Positions 7,378-15,506 are shown, counted from the first letter of the stretch. The stretch is DNA of 21,485 bases from Acidobacteriaceae bacterium (GCA_003136335.1 PLEA01000693.1:4778-26262); one strand, 5' to 3'. Numbers and translations: made by a program. Notes: generated from the letters alone by a model not told the origin.

Positions 7378-7400
7378 GTGTTACCATCAACTTTTAGACT

Positions 7401-7423
7401 CGCCGGCGGGACGCCAGCGCTAC
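7401..7423 (+). repeat. Partial copy of the GTAGCG/CGCTAC intergenic repeat
   Basis: These 23 bp end in CGCTAC directly before the YmdB-family ATG. They match 18 of 23 positions of 13152-13174, the right end of the larger repeat upstream of the GH3 gene. Confidence 0.4.
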
Positions 7424-7424
7424 T

Positions 7425-8216
7425 ATGCGAATTCTTTTTATTGGCGACATCTTTGGACGGCCGGGGCGGAATATCGTCAAAGACCGGCTGCCGGGAATCG
7501 TCCGCGACCATGCCATCAACCTCATCATTGCGAATGGGGAGAATTCGGCGGCTGGCTTTGGAATTACTCCGGCGCTAGCGGAAGAACTCTTCGAGTTCAA
7601 CATTGATGTGATTACCACGGGGAACCACGTTTGGGACAAGCGCGAGATCGTCGACTATTTTCAGATGGTCGAGGGCAATGGGCACGGCCCGGCGCGGCGC
7701 GTTTTGCGTCCGGCGAATTATCCTGCGGACATGCCTGGGTCGGGCTTGTATGAGGGGTTCAAGGGGAAAGTTCCGTATGCCGTGATCAACCTGCAGGGAC
7801 GAGTGTTCATGGCCTCGAACGACGATCCTTTTCGAACCGCCGACCAGCTCCTGACAAAGATTCAGGCTAAGGTGATTCTGGTAGACATCCACGCCGAGGC
7901 TACATCGGAAAAGATTTCACTGGGATGGTATCTTGACGGGCGCGTCACTGCTGTAGTGGGCACGCACACGCATGTGCCGACGGCCGACGAGCGGGTTCTG
8001 CCTAATGGAACCGCTTATGTGACCGACGTGGGCATGACCGGGCCCTATGACGGCGTGATCGGCGTGAAGAAGGAACTGGTGGTGGGGAAGTTCCTGAACG
8101 GAATGCCGGTGCGGTTTGAGCCCGCGACGGGCGACGCGCGGCTGTGCGCTGTGGTGATCGATTGCGACGAGGATACTGGCAAGGCCCGCAAGATCGAGCG
8201 GCTAATGCTGTCGTAG
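7425..8216 (+). CDS. ymdB: YmdB-family metallophosphoesterase (2',3'-cyclic nucleotide phosphodiesterase type)
   Basis: A 263-residue cytosolic protein of the YmdB/DR1281 family (TIGR00282 type). All expected metal ligands are visible: D8 in FIGDIFGRPG, E39 and N40 in ANGENSAAG, N67 and H68 in TTGNHVWDK, H156 in VDIHAE, and H181 and H183 in VGTHTHVPT. Length matches the family. In Bacillus, YmdB hydrolyses 2',3'-cyclic mononucleotides and affects sporulation and biofilm genes. In many bacteria the gene follows rny (RNase Y), but here the neighbours are a solute-binding protein and a secretin. The ATG at 7425 begins the conserved MRILFIGD; no Shine-Dalgarno sequence precedes it. A TAGACT hexamer at 7395-7400 could be its -10 box. 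Confidence 0.9.
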   Translation: MRILFIGDIFGRPGRNIVKDRLPGIVRDHAINLIIANGENSAAGFGITPALAEELFEFNIDVITTGNHVWDKREIVDYFQMVEGNGHGPARRVLRPANYPADMPGSGLYEGFKGKVPYAVINLQGRVFMASNDDPFRTADQLLTKIQAKVILVDIHAEATSEKISLGWYLDGRVTAVVGTHTHVPTADERVLPNGTAYVTDVGMTGPYDGVIGVKKELVVGKFLNGMPVRFEPATGDARLCAVVIDCDEDTGKARKIERLMLS

Positions 8217-8218
8217 AA

Positions 8219-8271
8219 ACGTTGCTTGCAACGTCTTCTCCACCCGCGCGGGCAAGACGTAGCGAGCTACG
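8219..8271 (+). repeat. Cluster of nested hairpins after ymdB
   Basis: Three inverted repeats follow the ymdB stop: ACGTTG-cttg-CAACGT (8219-8234), ACGTCTT/AAGACGT (8231-8237 with 8254-8260) enclosing the palindrome CCCGCGCGGG (8243-8252), and CGTAG-cgag-CTACG (8258-8271). The complement of 8239-8255 (TCTTGCCCGCGCGGGTG) resembles 13105-13120 in the repeat near the GH3 gene. It may end or stabilise the ymdB transcript. The rest of the gap up to 8402 shows nothing recognisable. Confidence 0.5.
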
Positions 8272-8402
8272 CCTTTACGATTTACGAAAGTTTGCAAGGG
8301 TGGTGCGATCTTTCGTTCTGGGAATGGGGAGACCTCCGGGTGGCCTATTGAACCCGAAGGTACGAGGTCCTATTGGCCTGTCCTGTAGATGCGAAACTAA
8401 AT

Positions 8403-8408
8403 TAGAAT
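8403..8408 (+). promoter_or_regulatory. -10-like hexamer (TAGAAT) immediately before the secretin gene
   Basis: TAGAAT lies 8 nt upstream of the ATG at 8417. There is no Shine-Dalgarno sequence. A TTGGCC hexamer at 8373-8378 is too far away (24 nt) to be its -35 box, but is 19 nt from an overlapping TAAATT at 8398-8403. Start of transcription would fall at the start codon. Confidence 0.35.
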
Positions 8409-8416
8409 CACACGAA

Positions 8417-10297
8417 ATGCGGCAGAAAACATTCCTCCTCGCAGTGCGACCGCTGGCGGTGGGACTTCTGGCGGCGACGCTGGGTTCGCCCGCATTCGCC
8501 GCCGGCGACGATCCCTCTCCCCCTCCAGTGATTTCCTGTGGGAACGGAATTCCGGGCGGGGTCAACTGCCTGGTTTCGAAGAAGGATCTAAAAAAGGCGC
8601 GCAACGTTTTCCACGAAGGGGTGAGACTCCAGGATCACCGGCAACTGGACGAGGCGCTCGCCAAGTTCGATACAGCTGCGCGGATGGCGCCGCAGGATGT
8701 GCCGTTTCTGATGGCTCGTGAAGTGGTGAAGGCACAACTTGTCTTCAACCATATCCAGCGCGGCAACGTGCTGCTGCTGGAAAATGCGCGAGCCCAGGCC
8801 GCTGCAGAATTTCGCACCGCCCTCGATCTCGATTCGGAAAACCGGTACGCGCGGGAGCGCCTGGAGGAAGCAGGGCGAGAATTGGCGCCTGTATTGCCGC
8901 GAGCCTTCAGTGTTCGCATGGCGGATTCCAGTGAAATCCACATTGTGCCCAGGGATGACCGGGCCACTTTCCATTACAGCGGAGACGTTCGCGGCCTGTT
9001 CGCCGAACTGTCCGCGGCTTATGGGGTGACGGCGCAGTTCGACGATTCGGTGCAGAGCCGGCAGGTACGATTCAATGTTGATGAGGTGGAATTCTTCACC
9101 GCGGTGAAGCTGGCGTGCCAGGTCAGCAAGACCATGTGGGCGGCCCTCGACACGCACCAGTTATTGATCGCCGCCGATAGCAAGGAGAATCACAAGCAAT
9201 TCGACCGCATGTCGCTGCGAACCTTCATCCTGCCGCCGCATTCCACGCCGCAAGAGGCGACCGACCTGGTTACTACGATGAAGAGCGTACTCGAAGTGCC
9301 TTTCATCAGCGCCGGTCAGACCGCGGACACGGTGGAAGTGCGCGGGCCCGCGCCTATTCTCGAGGCGTGCTCCAAATTGATGGAACAGCTGAACCACCAG
9401 CGGCCGCAGGTCATGCTCGATGTTCGCGTGTTGCAGATCAGCCACCAGCTCACGCGCAACATTGGAGTACACATTCCCAATACGTTCAACATGTTTAACA
9501 TTCCGGCGGTGGCGCTGCTGGGGCTGGCTGGGGGACAGAACATTCAGCAACTCGTCAACCAGTTAATCGCGTCGGGGGGCATCAACCAGGCTGGCAATAC
9601 GGCTCTTTCCGGGCTTTTGGCGCAACTGGGAGGCCAGCAGAATTCCATCTTCAGCCAGCCGCTGGCCACGTTCGGAGGCGGGCTCACCTTTAGTGGCGTG
9701 AGTCTCGATCAGTTTGCCGCGAATCTTTCCGTCAACGAATCGTGGGTGCGCAGCCTGGAAAACATGAGTATGCGCGCCAGCCAGGGGAACGACGCCACCT
9801 TTCATCTGGGAGAGCGGTATCCGATTCAGAATGCGAGCTATGCGCCCATTTTTAACTCGCCGCAGATTGCGGCGGTTCTGGGGAATCAGACTTTTGTGCC
9901 GCCGTTCCCTTCCATCAGCTATGAAGATCTGGGGTTGAACGTGAAGGCGAAGCCGATCATCCACGGCGATGGCTCGGTCAGTCTAAGTGTTGCGTTGCAA
10001 GTACGCTCCCTTAACGGGCAATCGAACAACGGCATTCCGATTATCTCGAACCGGGAATACCAAGGCAGCATCACCTTGAACGATGGAGAGCCAGCCGTCG
10101 TGGCCGGGGAAATATCGCGAACCGATACGCTCTCCATGAGCGGGATCCCGGGGCTTGGTTTCATACCGCTTCTGAATCAGGCGATGGTGAACAATACCAA
10201 GGAATCGGATAGCGACGAACTGATGATCGTCATTACCCCGCACGTCCTGTCCAACATCAACCGGAGCGCTCCCGAGATTTGGCTGAGCATGAAATAG
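8417..10297 (+). CDS. Secretin-family protein (type II/III secretion, GspD/PilQ-like) with TPR-like N-terminus
   Basis: A 626-residue exported protein. The ATG at 8417 opens a good signal peptide (MRQKTFLLAV..., cleavage after P-A-F-A-A near 29). The same frame is open back to 8144, but that stretch is in the ymdB end and its intergenic DNA. Residues about 55-155 are helical and TPR-like (two repeats, around 60-90 and 112-145). Residues about 183-255 resemble a secretin N0/STN domain and about 265-330 an N1-like domain. The C-terminal secretin domain, about 330-612, carries SGIPGLGFIPLL (575-586) and ELMIVITPHV (601-610). A Gly/Gln/Asn-rich stretch at 372-410 interrupts the secretin domain. 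It should form an outer-membrane ring pore. No other secretion or pilus gene is in the window, so its machine is unknown. Confidence 0.88.
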   Translation: MRQKTFLLAVRPLAVGLLAATLGSPAFAAGDDPSPPPVISCGNGIPGGVNCLVSKKDLKKARNVFHEGVRLQDHRQLDEALAKFDTAARMAPQDVPFLMAREVVKAQLVFNHIQRGNVLLLENARAQAAAEFRTALDLDSENRYARERLEEAGRELAPVLPRAFSVRMADSSEIHIVPRDDRATFHYSGDVRGLFAELSAAYGVTAQFDDSVQSRQVRFNVDEVEFFTAVKLACQVSKTMWAALDTHQLLIAADSKENHKQFDRMSLRTFILPPHSTPQEATDLVTTMKSVLEVPFISAGQTADTVEVRGPAPILEACSKLMEQLNHQRPQVMLDVRVLQISHQLTRNIGVHIPNTFNMFNIPAVALLGLAGGQNIQQLVNQLIASGGINQAGNTALSGLLAQLGGQQNSIFSQPLATFGGGLTFSGVSLDQFAANLSVNESWVRSLENMSMRASQGNDATFHLGERYPIQNASYAPIFNSPQIAAVLGNQTFVPPFPSISYEDLGLNVKAKPIIHGDGSVSLSVALQVRSLNGQSNNGIPIISNREYQGSITLNDGEPAVVAGEISRTDTLSMSGIPGLGFIPLLNQAMVNNTKESDSDELMIVITPHVLSNINRSAPEIWLSMK

Positions 10298-10312
10298 CAA
10301 GCGGCTTCCGCA

Positions 10313-10384
10313 GTCCGGCTTTCGGCTTCCGCCCTGCATTCAAATTTCGCCGCCCGTGATTTGTCCGGAAGCCGAACGCCGGAC
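10313..10384. terminator. Long inverted repeat between convergent genes, possible bidirectional terminator
   Basis: Arms 10313-10331 and 10366-10384 pair over 19 positions with one mismatch (10320 against 10377), enclosing a 34-nt loop. The core is CCGGCTTTCGGCTTCCG against CGGAAGCCGAACGCCGG. It lies between the stops of the secretin and DsbA-like genes. Neither side has a clear T-run, so it may be a repeat element or mRNA end protector rather than a true terminator. Confidence 0.5.
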
Positions 10385-10390
10385 GCCGAT

Positions 10391-11302
10391 TTATCTTGCT
10401 TGCTTCGCGGCGAAATCAACCAGGCTCTTGTACACATCCGAAAGGTGCGGATCGAAGCTTCCGACCCTGCGTCCATTGATGAAGACTGTGGGCGTACCTG
10501 TAACATCGACCGACTTGCCCAGCGCCAGGGAGGCATCCACGCGAGCCTTGGTTTCCGGTTTGACAGCGCAGGCTGCGATGTCGGCGCCCTTTACGCCCGC
10601 TCCATCGGCGATGGCGGTGAGTTTCTCGTCGGCGTTCTCGGCGGTGATGTCAGACTGCGTCTCGTAAGTCTTGGAGATGAATTTCCAGAAGGCATCGTTC
10701 GAAGCACGGCCCACGCAGTCGGCATAAGCCGCGCCCTTGGCCGCCCAATTGTGCATTTCCAGGGGAAAATTCTGAAACACGAAGCGCGCGGTGGGCTCGG
10801 CGGCCACCAGCGCCTCGATGGTGGGCTGCGCCGTTTTGCAGGCTGGACATTGCAGGTCGCCGAACTCGACGATGGTGACGGGCGCGTCTTTGGGGCCGCG
10901 CTCCGGACCGGTGATTCCCTTGTCCAGCAACTGTTTTGCCGGATCAAACGGCCTGGCGCCGAAGGGAATAACTTCACCGACGAGGGCGTGCAGGCCGTCG
11001 GGAGCGACGAAGAAGCGACTCAACTGCTGGCCCTGCGGACTGGCGAGAACCACGGTGACCTCTGCCAATCCGGCGACCGCTGAAGGTTTGATGCTGGAAA
11101 TTTTCCAGGTTAAATCCGTCTCATAGCCAAACTGCTGATGCAGGAAAGAATCAACGGTGGCTTCCGAGGGGAGACTGCTATCAGCGGAGGCTGCGGACTT
11201 TTCTGCTGGCTTGGCGGGAGATGATTTCGCCGCGGTGGTCTGCGCCGCGGCCATTGTGCCGACCAGCAGAAGAATACAAATCGAGTTCAGAAAACTGCGC
11301 AT
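10391..11302 (-). CDS. DsbA/thioredoxin-fold disulfide oxidoreductase, exported
   Basis: A 303-residue protein with a signal peptide (MRSFLNSICILLLVGTMAAA, cleavage near 20) and a low-complexity Ala/Ser/Pro/Lys linker to about 46. Residues about 47-125 form an extra N-terminal domain, followed by a thioredoxin-fold catalytic domain from about 130. The active site is C152-P-A-C155 in DLQCPACK, with the cis-proline P271 in VTGTPTVFING. C196 and C245 may form a second disulfide in the inserted helical domain. It belongs to the DsbA/Thioredoxin_4 group that makes or isomerises disulfides in the periplasm. No DsbB or DsbD partner is visible. The ATG is preceded by AAGGA 4-5 nt upstream, and the gene starts 72 nt after the NAD synthetase stop. 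Confidence 0.88.
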   Translation of the reverse strand: MRSFLNSICILLLVGTMAAAQTTAAKSSPAKPAEKSAASADSSLPSEATVDSFLHQQFGYETDLTWKISSIKPSAVAGLAEVTVVLASPQGQQLSRFFVAPDGLHALVGEVIPFGARPFDPAKQLLDKGITGPERGPKDAPVTIVEFGDLQCPACKTAQPTIEALVAAEPTARFVFQNFPLEMHNWAAKGAAYADCVGRASNDAFWKFISKTYETQSDITAENADEKLTAIADGAGVKGADIAACAVKPETKARVDASLALGKSVDVTGTPTVFINGRRVGSFDPHLSDVYKSLVDFAAKQAR

Positions 11303-11374
11303 GGGTTCCTTTCGAGTACAACGATTGTGTTGCTTTAGGAAAGCGATCTATCAGAATACTTCAAAGTAAGCACT

Positions 11375-13015
11375 TCAGGCTTCACACCTGGCGGCAATCG
11401 GCAGGCGGCGTCCGTAGCCGAAGGCCTTGGAAGAAATCTTGAGACCGGGTGCAGCTTGTTGACGCTTGTATTCGGCGCGATCGACCATGCGGATGACGCG
11501 ACGCACTACTTCAACGTCGAGTCCGCGATCTGCTGCAATGCGCTCGGCCGGGTGCGAATCTTCCACGTAATCTTCGAGAACCGCGTCGAGAACTTCGTAG
11601 GGCGGCAATGAGTCGCTGTCTTTCTGGTCGGGCCGCAACTCCGCCGAGGGCGGCTTCTCCAGCGTGGTCTGCGGGATTACGGGGCGTCGCGAATTCACAT
11701 ATTCGCTGAGACGATACACCAGCGTTTTTGGCACGTCGGAAATGACCGCCAGGCCACCGACCATGTCGCCGTAAAGTGTGCAGTAGCCGACGCCCAACTC
11801 GCTCTTGTTGCCAGTGGATAGGACGATTGCTCCGAATTTATTGGACAGCGCCATCAGCAACATGCCCCGGGCGCGCGACTGAATGTTCTCTTCGGTCACG
11901 TCTTCTTTCGCACCCGCGAAAACATCCTGGAGCGTGCGGCGGTAGGCTTCGTAGGCAGGATTAATGGAAAGCAACTCGAAACGAATTCCGAGGTTTTTCG
12001 CCAGGTAACGCGCATCATCGATTGAGCCTTGCGATGAAAAGGGACCGGGCATACCGACGCCGATCACGTTTTCCGGGCCGACGGCATCGGCGGCGATGAC
12101 TGCGGTCAGCGCCGAGTCAATGCCGCCACTCAAACCGATAATGGCTTTTTGAAACCCGCATTTTTGCATGTAGTCGCGCGTGCCGAGCACCAGGGCGGAA
12201 TAGACGCTGGCTTCGTCCCCGGCAATCTGTTCATGCATTTCGCCCGACAGATCACGCGAATCGAAGTAGATGAGATCCTCTTCGAAGGAGCGGCCCTGCG
12301 CAACGACTTGTCCTTCACGATTGAGAACCAGGCTGGAGCCGTCGAACACAAGACTATCGTTGCCGCCAACCTGATTGACCAGCGCCACCGGAACCTTGTG
12401 CTGGCGGGCGATGCTGGCCAGCATGTCGCGGCGCATTTCTCGTTTTCCAATCCAGAAGGGCGAGGCGGAAATATTCAGCACGAAATTTCCTCCGGCCTGA
12501 ATCAGGGACTCTACGGGATCGACAGTGTACAGCCGCTTATGCCAGAATCGCTTGTCGTTCCACGCATCTTCGCAGATGGTCAGCGCCATGCGATTGCCGC
12601 AGAACGAAAACAATTCCTGACTCTTGGCGGGGGCAAAGTTACGCATCTCATCGAACACATCGTAGGTCGGAAGCAACATCTTCGACTGAATGAAGGCGAC
12701 TTTGCCCTCCATGAGCAAGGCTGCGGAATTCATGACTGCCTTGCCGGCGTCGGCATGGGCGGCGGTGACCAGACCGCAGATCACCGCGATTCCCTGCGTT
12801 TGAATAGCAATCGCTTCTACGGTCTCACGATTGCGCGCAACAAAAGAAGGTCGCTCGACTAAATCGCGGGGCGGGTAGCCGCACACCGACAGCTCGGGAA
12901 ATAGAATCATGCCTGCGCCAGCGGCGTGGGCGCGGCGGGAGAAATCGACGATCTTTGCGGCGTTGCCGGAGAAGTCTCCGACCGTAGGATTGATTTGGCC
13001 CAGGGCGATCTTCAC
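11375..13015 (-). CDS. nadE: Glutamine-dependent NAD+ synthetase
   Basis: A 546-residue two-domain enzyme for the last step of NAD+ synthesis: amidation of nicotinic acid adenine dinucleotide with ATP and glutamine. The N-terminal nitrilase-like glutaminase domain has the triad E41 (LFPELSVCGYPP), K112 (QSKMLLPTYDVFDE) and C148 (LTICEDAWN). The C-terminal synthetase domain has the ATP P-loop SGGIDS at 296-301 and the STGNKSELGVGYCT segment. Length is normal for the bacterial fused form. The start is GTG at 13015, which gives the conserved MKIALGQINPTVGD. AGAGGA abuts the GTG with no spacer, too close for normal ribosome binding. A promoter-like pair lies just upstream. Confidence 0.95.
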   Translation of the reverse strand: MKIALGQINPTVGDFSGNAAKIVDFSRRAHAAGAGMILFPELSVCGYPPRDLVERPSFVARNRETVEAIAIQTQGIAVICGLVTAAHADAGKAVMNSAALLMEGKVAFIQSKMLLPTYDVFDEMRNFAPAKSQELFSFCGNRMALTICEDAWNDKRFWHKRLYTVDPVESLIQAGGNFVLNISASPFWIGKREMRRDMLASIARQHKVPVALVNQVGGNDSLVFDGSSLVLNREGQVVAQGRSFEEDLIYFDSRDLSGEMHEQIAGDEASVYSALVLGTRDYMQKCGFQKAIIGLSGGIDSALTAVIAADAVGPENVIGVGMPGPFSSQGSIDDARYLAKNLGIRFELLSINPAYEAYRRTLQDVFAGAKEDVTEENIQSRARGMLLMALSNKFGAIVLSTGNKSELGVGYCTLYGDMVGGLAVISDVPKTLVYRLSEYVNSRRPVIPQTTLEKPPSAELRPDQKDSDSLPPYEVLDAVLEDYVEDSHPAERIAADRGLDVEVVRRVIRMVDRAEYKRQQAAPGLKISSKAFGYGRRLPIAARCEA

Positions 13016-13021
13016 TCCTCT

Positions 13022-13050
13022 AGTGTAAAGCCGTGGACTATAGGGGCCAA
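13022..13050 (-). promoter_or_regulatory. Promoter candidate for nadE, predicting a leaderless mRNA
   Basis: On the reverse strand TTGGCC (13045-13050) is separated by exactly 17 nt from TACACT (13022-13027), which ends 6 nt before the GTG at 13015. Transcription would start at or within a few bases of the start codon. A second hexamer, TATAGT (13037-13042), could give a normal leader instead. Confidence 0.45.
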
Positions 13051-13070
13051 GTGACGAGGCGACGGGCGTT

Positions 13071-13174
13071 GTAGCGCCGGCATCTTGCCGGCTGTCGCGA
13101 GAGCATCTTGCCCGCGCGTGTGGGGGCGAGGCCCTGGGCGAGGGCCCCGACGGCCGCCGGGACGGCGACGCTAC
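13071..13174. repeat. Hairpin-rich intergenic repeat bounded by GTAGCG and CGCTAC
   Basis: About 104 bp bounded by inverted GTAGCG (13071-13076) and CGCTAC (13169-13174). Inside are GCCGGC-atctt-GCCGGC (13076-13092), a second CATCTTGCCCGCG unit (13104-13116), and GGCCCT-gggcg-AGGGCC (13130-13146). Parts recur at 7401-7423 and, inverted, at 8239-8255. It has the look of a small non-coding dispersed repeat. No transposase is present. The remaining gap to the GH3 gene holds only a weak promoter candidate. Confidence 0.55.
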
Positions 13175-13209
13175 TCTTGATCCGATGCGGACTTTCCGAA
13201 ATTAACCAG

Positions 13210-13236
13210 TTGGAATTTTACGAAAAGGCGTAACAT
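13210..13236 (+). promoter_or_regulatory. Weak promoter candidate for the GH3 gene
   Basis: TTGGAA (13210-13215) and TAACAT (13231-13236) are separated by 15 nt, a short spacing. They lie about 40 nt upstream of an ATG that has a normal Shine-Dalgarno sequence, GAGGA at 13264-13268. Confidence 0.25.
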
Positions 13237-13274
13237 TAGCGATTTGGCAGCCACATTTCATTCGAGGAAAGACA

Positions 13275-15506
13275 ATGCCCCTGCACGGCCTTTCTCTGCT
13301 AAATCGATTTTTCACTCTGACGATGATTCTCGGCATCGCTCTCTTGCCCTCCTTGGCGCAATCGGGGGGCGAGGCCCATCCGTGGACGAATTCCAGCCTT
13401 TCTCCTGACGAGCGCGCGTCGATGGTAGTGAAGGAGATGACGCTCGACGAGAAGATTTCACTGCTTCACGGAACGGGAATGGCTGGACTCAGTCCGATGA
13501 GTCCGCTGGCCGTACATTCGAACGGCGGCGCCGGATTTGTTGTCGGGATTCCGCGTCTGGGCATTCCTCCTATTCAAATGTCGGACGCCGCTTACGGAGT
13601 GCGGAGCAGTGGCGAGAATGGCCGTTACTCGACAGCCCTGCCGGCGGACGTGGCTGCAGCGGCGAGTTGGGATCTCGATGCGGCTCACGAATACGGAGCT
13701 CTGATTGGCCGCGAACTGCGTGCGCAGGGTTACAATATGTCGCTCGGTGGCGGCATCAATCTCACCCGCGAACCGCGCGATGGGCGCACCTTCGAATATT
13801 TAGGCGAGGATCCCGTTCTGGCGGGAAAGCTGGTTGGGTCGGTCATGAAAGGTCTGCAGGCGGAGCATGTCGTCGGCGACATCAAGCATTACGCGCTCAA
13901 TGATCAGGAAAGCGGGCGCAATGCGGTCAACGTGAATGTCGACAAGCGCGCGGCGCGCGAGAGTGATCTGCTGGCGTTTGAGATTGGATTGCAGGAATCG
14001 GACGCGGCCGCCGTGATGTGCTCCTACAACCGCGTGAACGGCGATTATGCTTGCGAAAACAAATATCTGCTCACCGATCTCCTGAAAAAAGACTGGAACT
14101 TCAAGGGCTTTGTGCTTTCTGACTGGGGAGGCACACACAGCGCGGAGAAGGCCTCGGCTGCCGGCCTCGATCATGAGGAACCGGGCTGGATCTTTTTTGG
14201 TGACGAGTTGAAGAAGGCGGTTGAGTCGGGCAAGGTGCCGGCGGCGGAAGTGGATGAGCATGTTCACCGCATCCTGCGGTCCATGTTCGCCACTGGGGTG
14301 ATCGACGATCCACCGCGGAAGAGTGTTGTTGATGTTGTGGGCGGCTTCGAGGTGGCGCAGAAAATCGAAGAGCAGAGTATCGTGCTTCTGAAGAACGATC
14401 ACGCGCAGCTTCCCCTCGATGCTTCGAAAATCCACAGCATCGCTGTGATCGGTCCGCACGCGGACGTGGGAATGATTTCCGGCGGCGGTTCGGCGCAGGT
14501 CGACCCTCCGGGCGGAAACGCGATCATGCCTCCTGGCAAGGGCCAGACCCATTGGCAGGAGAAAATCTGGTTCCCGACTTCGCCGCTGAAGTCGATTCGG
14601 GGGAGGGCTCGGGCAGCGACCGTTCAATTCGACTCAGGCGCGGACCCGGCCGCGGCTGCGGCTCTGGCCAAAAACGCGGATGTGGCCATCGTATTTGTGT
14701 ACCAGTGGGAAAGCGAAGGGATGGATTTGGACAGCCTATCTCTTCCCGAACACCAGGACGAACTGATCGCGAAGGTTGCGGCGGCCAATCCGCATACGGT
14801 GGTAGTGATCGAGTCGGGCAGTCCCGTGACCATGCCGTGGGTCGATCAGGTCAGTGCCGTGCTCGAAGCCTGGTATGCTGGCAGCCGCGGGGCCGAAGCG
14901 GTGGCGAATGTTATTTTCGGGGACGTGAACCCCAGCGCGAAGCTGCCCATCACCTTTCCCAAGAGCGAAGCCGACTTGCCGCACCCCACAGTCGTGAAAC
15001 CGCCCAAGGTGACCACCGACACGGATCACCAAGGCTGGAAACGGATCGCTGCAGGCTTGCCGGCGTTTCAAGTCACTTACGACGAGGGAGTGAAGGTTGG
15101 CTATAAGTGGTATGACGCGGAAAATAAGGCGGTGCTGTTCCCCTTCGGCTATGGCCTTTCTTATACGACTTACTCATATTCGAATCTGAAGGTGACGCCG
15201 GGAAAGAATCCTCGCGTAAGTTTCACGGTCACGAATACGGGCAACCAGGCTGGAGCCGAAGTCGCAGAAGTCTACGCTTCGCTTCCCGCTGCGGCGGCGG
15301 AGCCACCGAAACGGCTCGTCGGCTGGAGCAAGGTCAAACTTAACGCTGGAGAGAGCAAAGAGGTTGCCGTCGAAATAGACCCGAAATATCTCTCTATCTT
15401 TAATGTTGAGCGGAACGGCTGGCAACTGCTTCCGGGAGAGTATGGCTTCATGGCTGGCGGATCGTCGCAGAATTTGCCGCTGAAGGAAACGGTCAGTTTG
15501 AAGTAG
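13275..15506 (+). CDS. Glycoside hydrolase family 3 beta-glucosidase, secreted
   Basis: A 743-residue exported enzyme. Residues 1-29 are a signal peptide (cleavage near LPSLAQ). The family 3 N-terminal barrel spans about 45-340, with KHY at 204-206 and the catalytic nucleophile D283 in GFVLSDWGGTHS. The GH3 C-terminal domain covers about 365-600. A fibronectin-III-like domain follows at about 640-735, with the usual FPFGYGLSYTTY junction before it. Such enzymes release glucose or related sugars from the non-reducing ends of beta-glucans and plant glycosides in the periplasm or outside the cell. The exact sugar cannot be read from sequence; xylosidase or mixed activity is possible. The start has GAGGA 6 nt before the ATG. 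No sugar transporter or regulator lies alongside. Confidence 0.93.
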   Translation: MPLHGLSLLNRFFTLTMILGIALLPSLAQSGGEAHPWTNSSLSPDERASMVVKEMTLDEKISLLHGTGMAGLSPMSPLAVHSNGGAGFVVGIPRLGIPPIQMSDAAYGVRSSGENGRYSTALPADVAAAASWDLDAAHEYGALIGRELRAQGYNMSLGGGINLTREPRDGRTFEYLGEDPVLAGKLVGSVMKGLQAEHVVGDIKHYALNDQESGRNAVNVNVDKRAARESDLLAFEIGLQESDAAAVMCSYNRVNGDYACENKYLLTDLLKKDWNFKGFVLSDWGGTHSAEKASAAGLDHEEPGWIFFGDELKKAVESGKVPAAEVDEHVHRILRSMFATGVIDDPPRKSVVDVVGGFEVAQKIEEQSIVLLKNDHAQLPLDASKIHSIAVIGPHADVGMISGGGSAQVDPPGGNAIMPPGKGQTHWQEKIWFPTSPLKSIRGRARAATVQFDSGADPAAAAALAKNADVAIVFVYQWESEGMDLDSLSLPEHQDELIAKVAAANPHTVVVIESGSPVTMPWVDQVSAVLEAWYAGSRGAEAVANVIFGDVNPSAKLPITFPKSEADLPHPTVVKPPKVTTDTDHQGWKRIAAGLPAFQVTYDEGVKVGYKWYDAENKAVLFPFGYGLSYTTYSYSNLKVTPGKNPRVSFTVTNTGNQAGAEVAEVYASLPAAAAEPPKRLVGWSKVKLNAGESKEVAVEIDPKYLSIFNVERNGWQLLPGEYGFMAGGSSQNLPLKETVSLK

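Noticed and set aside
8144..8416. Upstream extension of the secretin frame
   Set aside because: It overlaps the end of ymdB and the hairpin cluster, and a proper signal peptide starts at the ATG at 8417.
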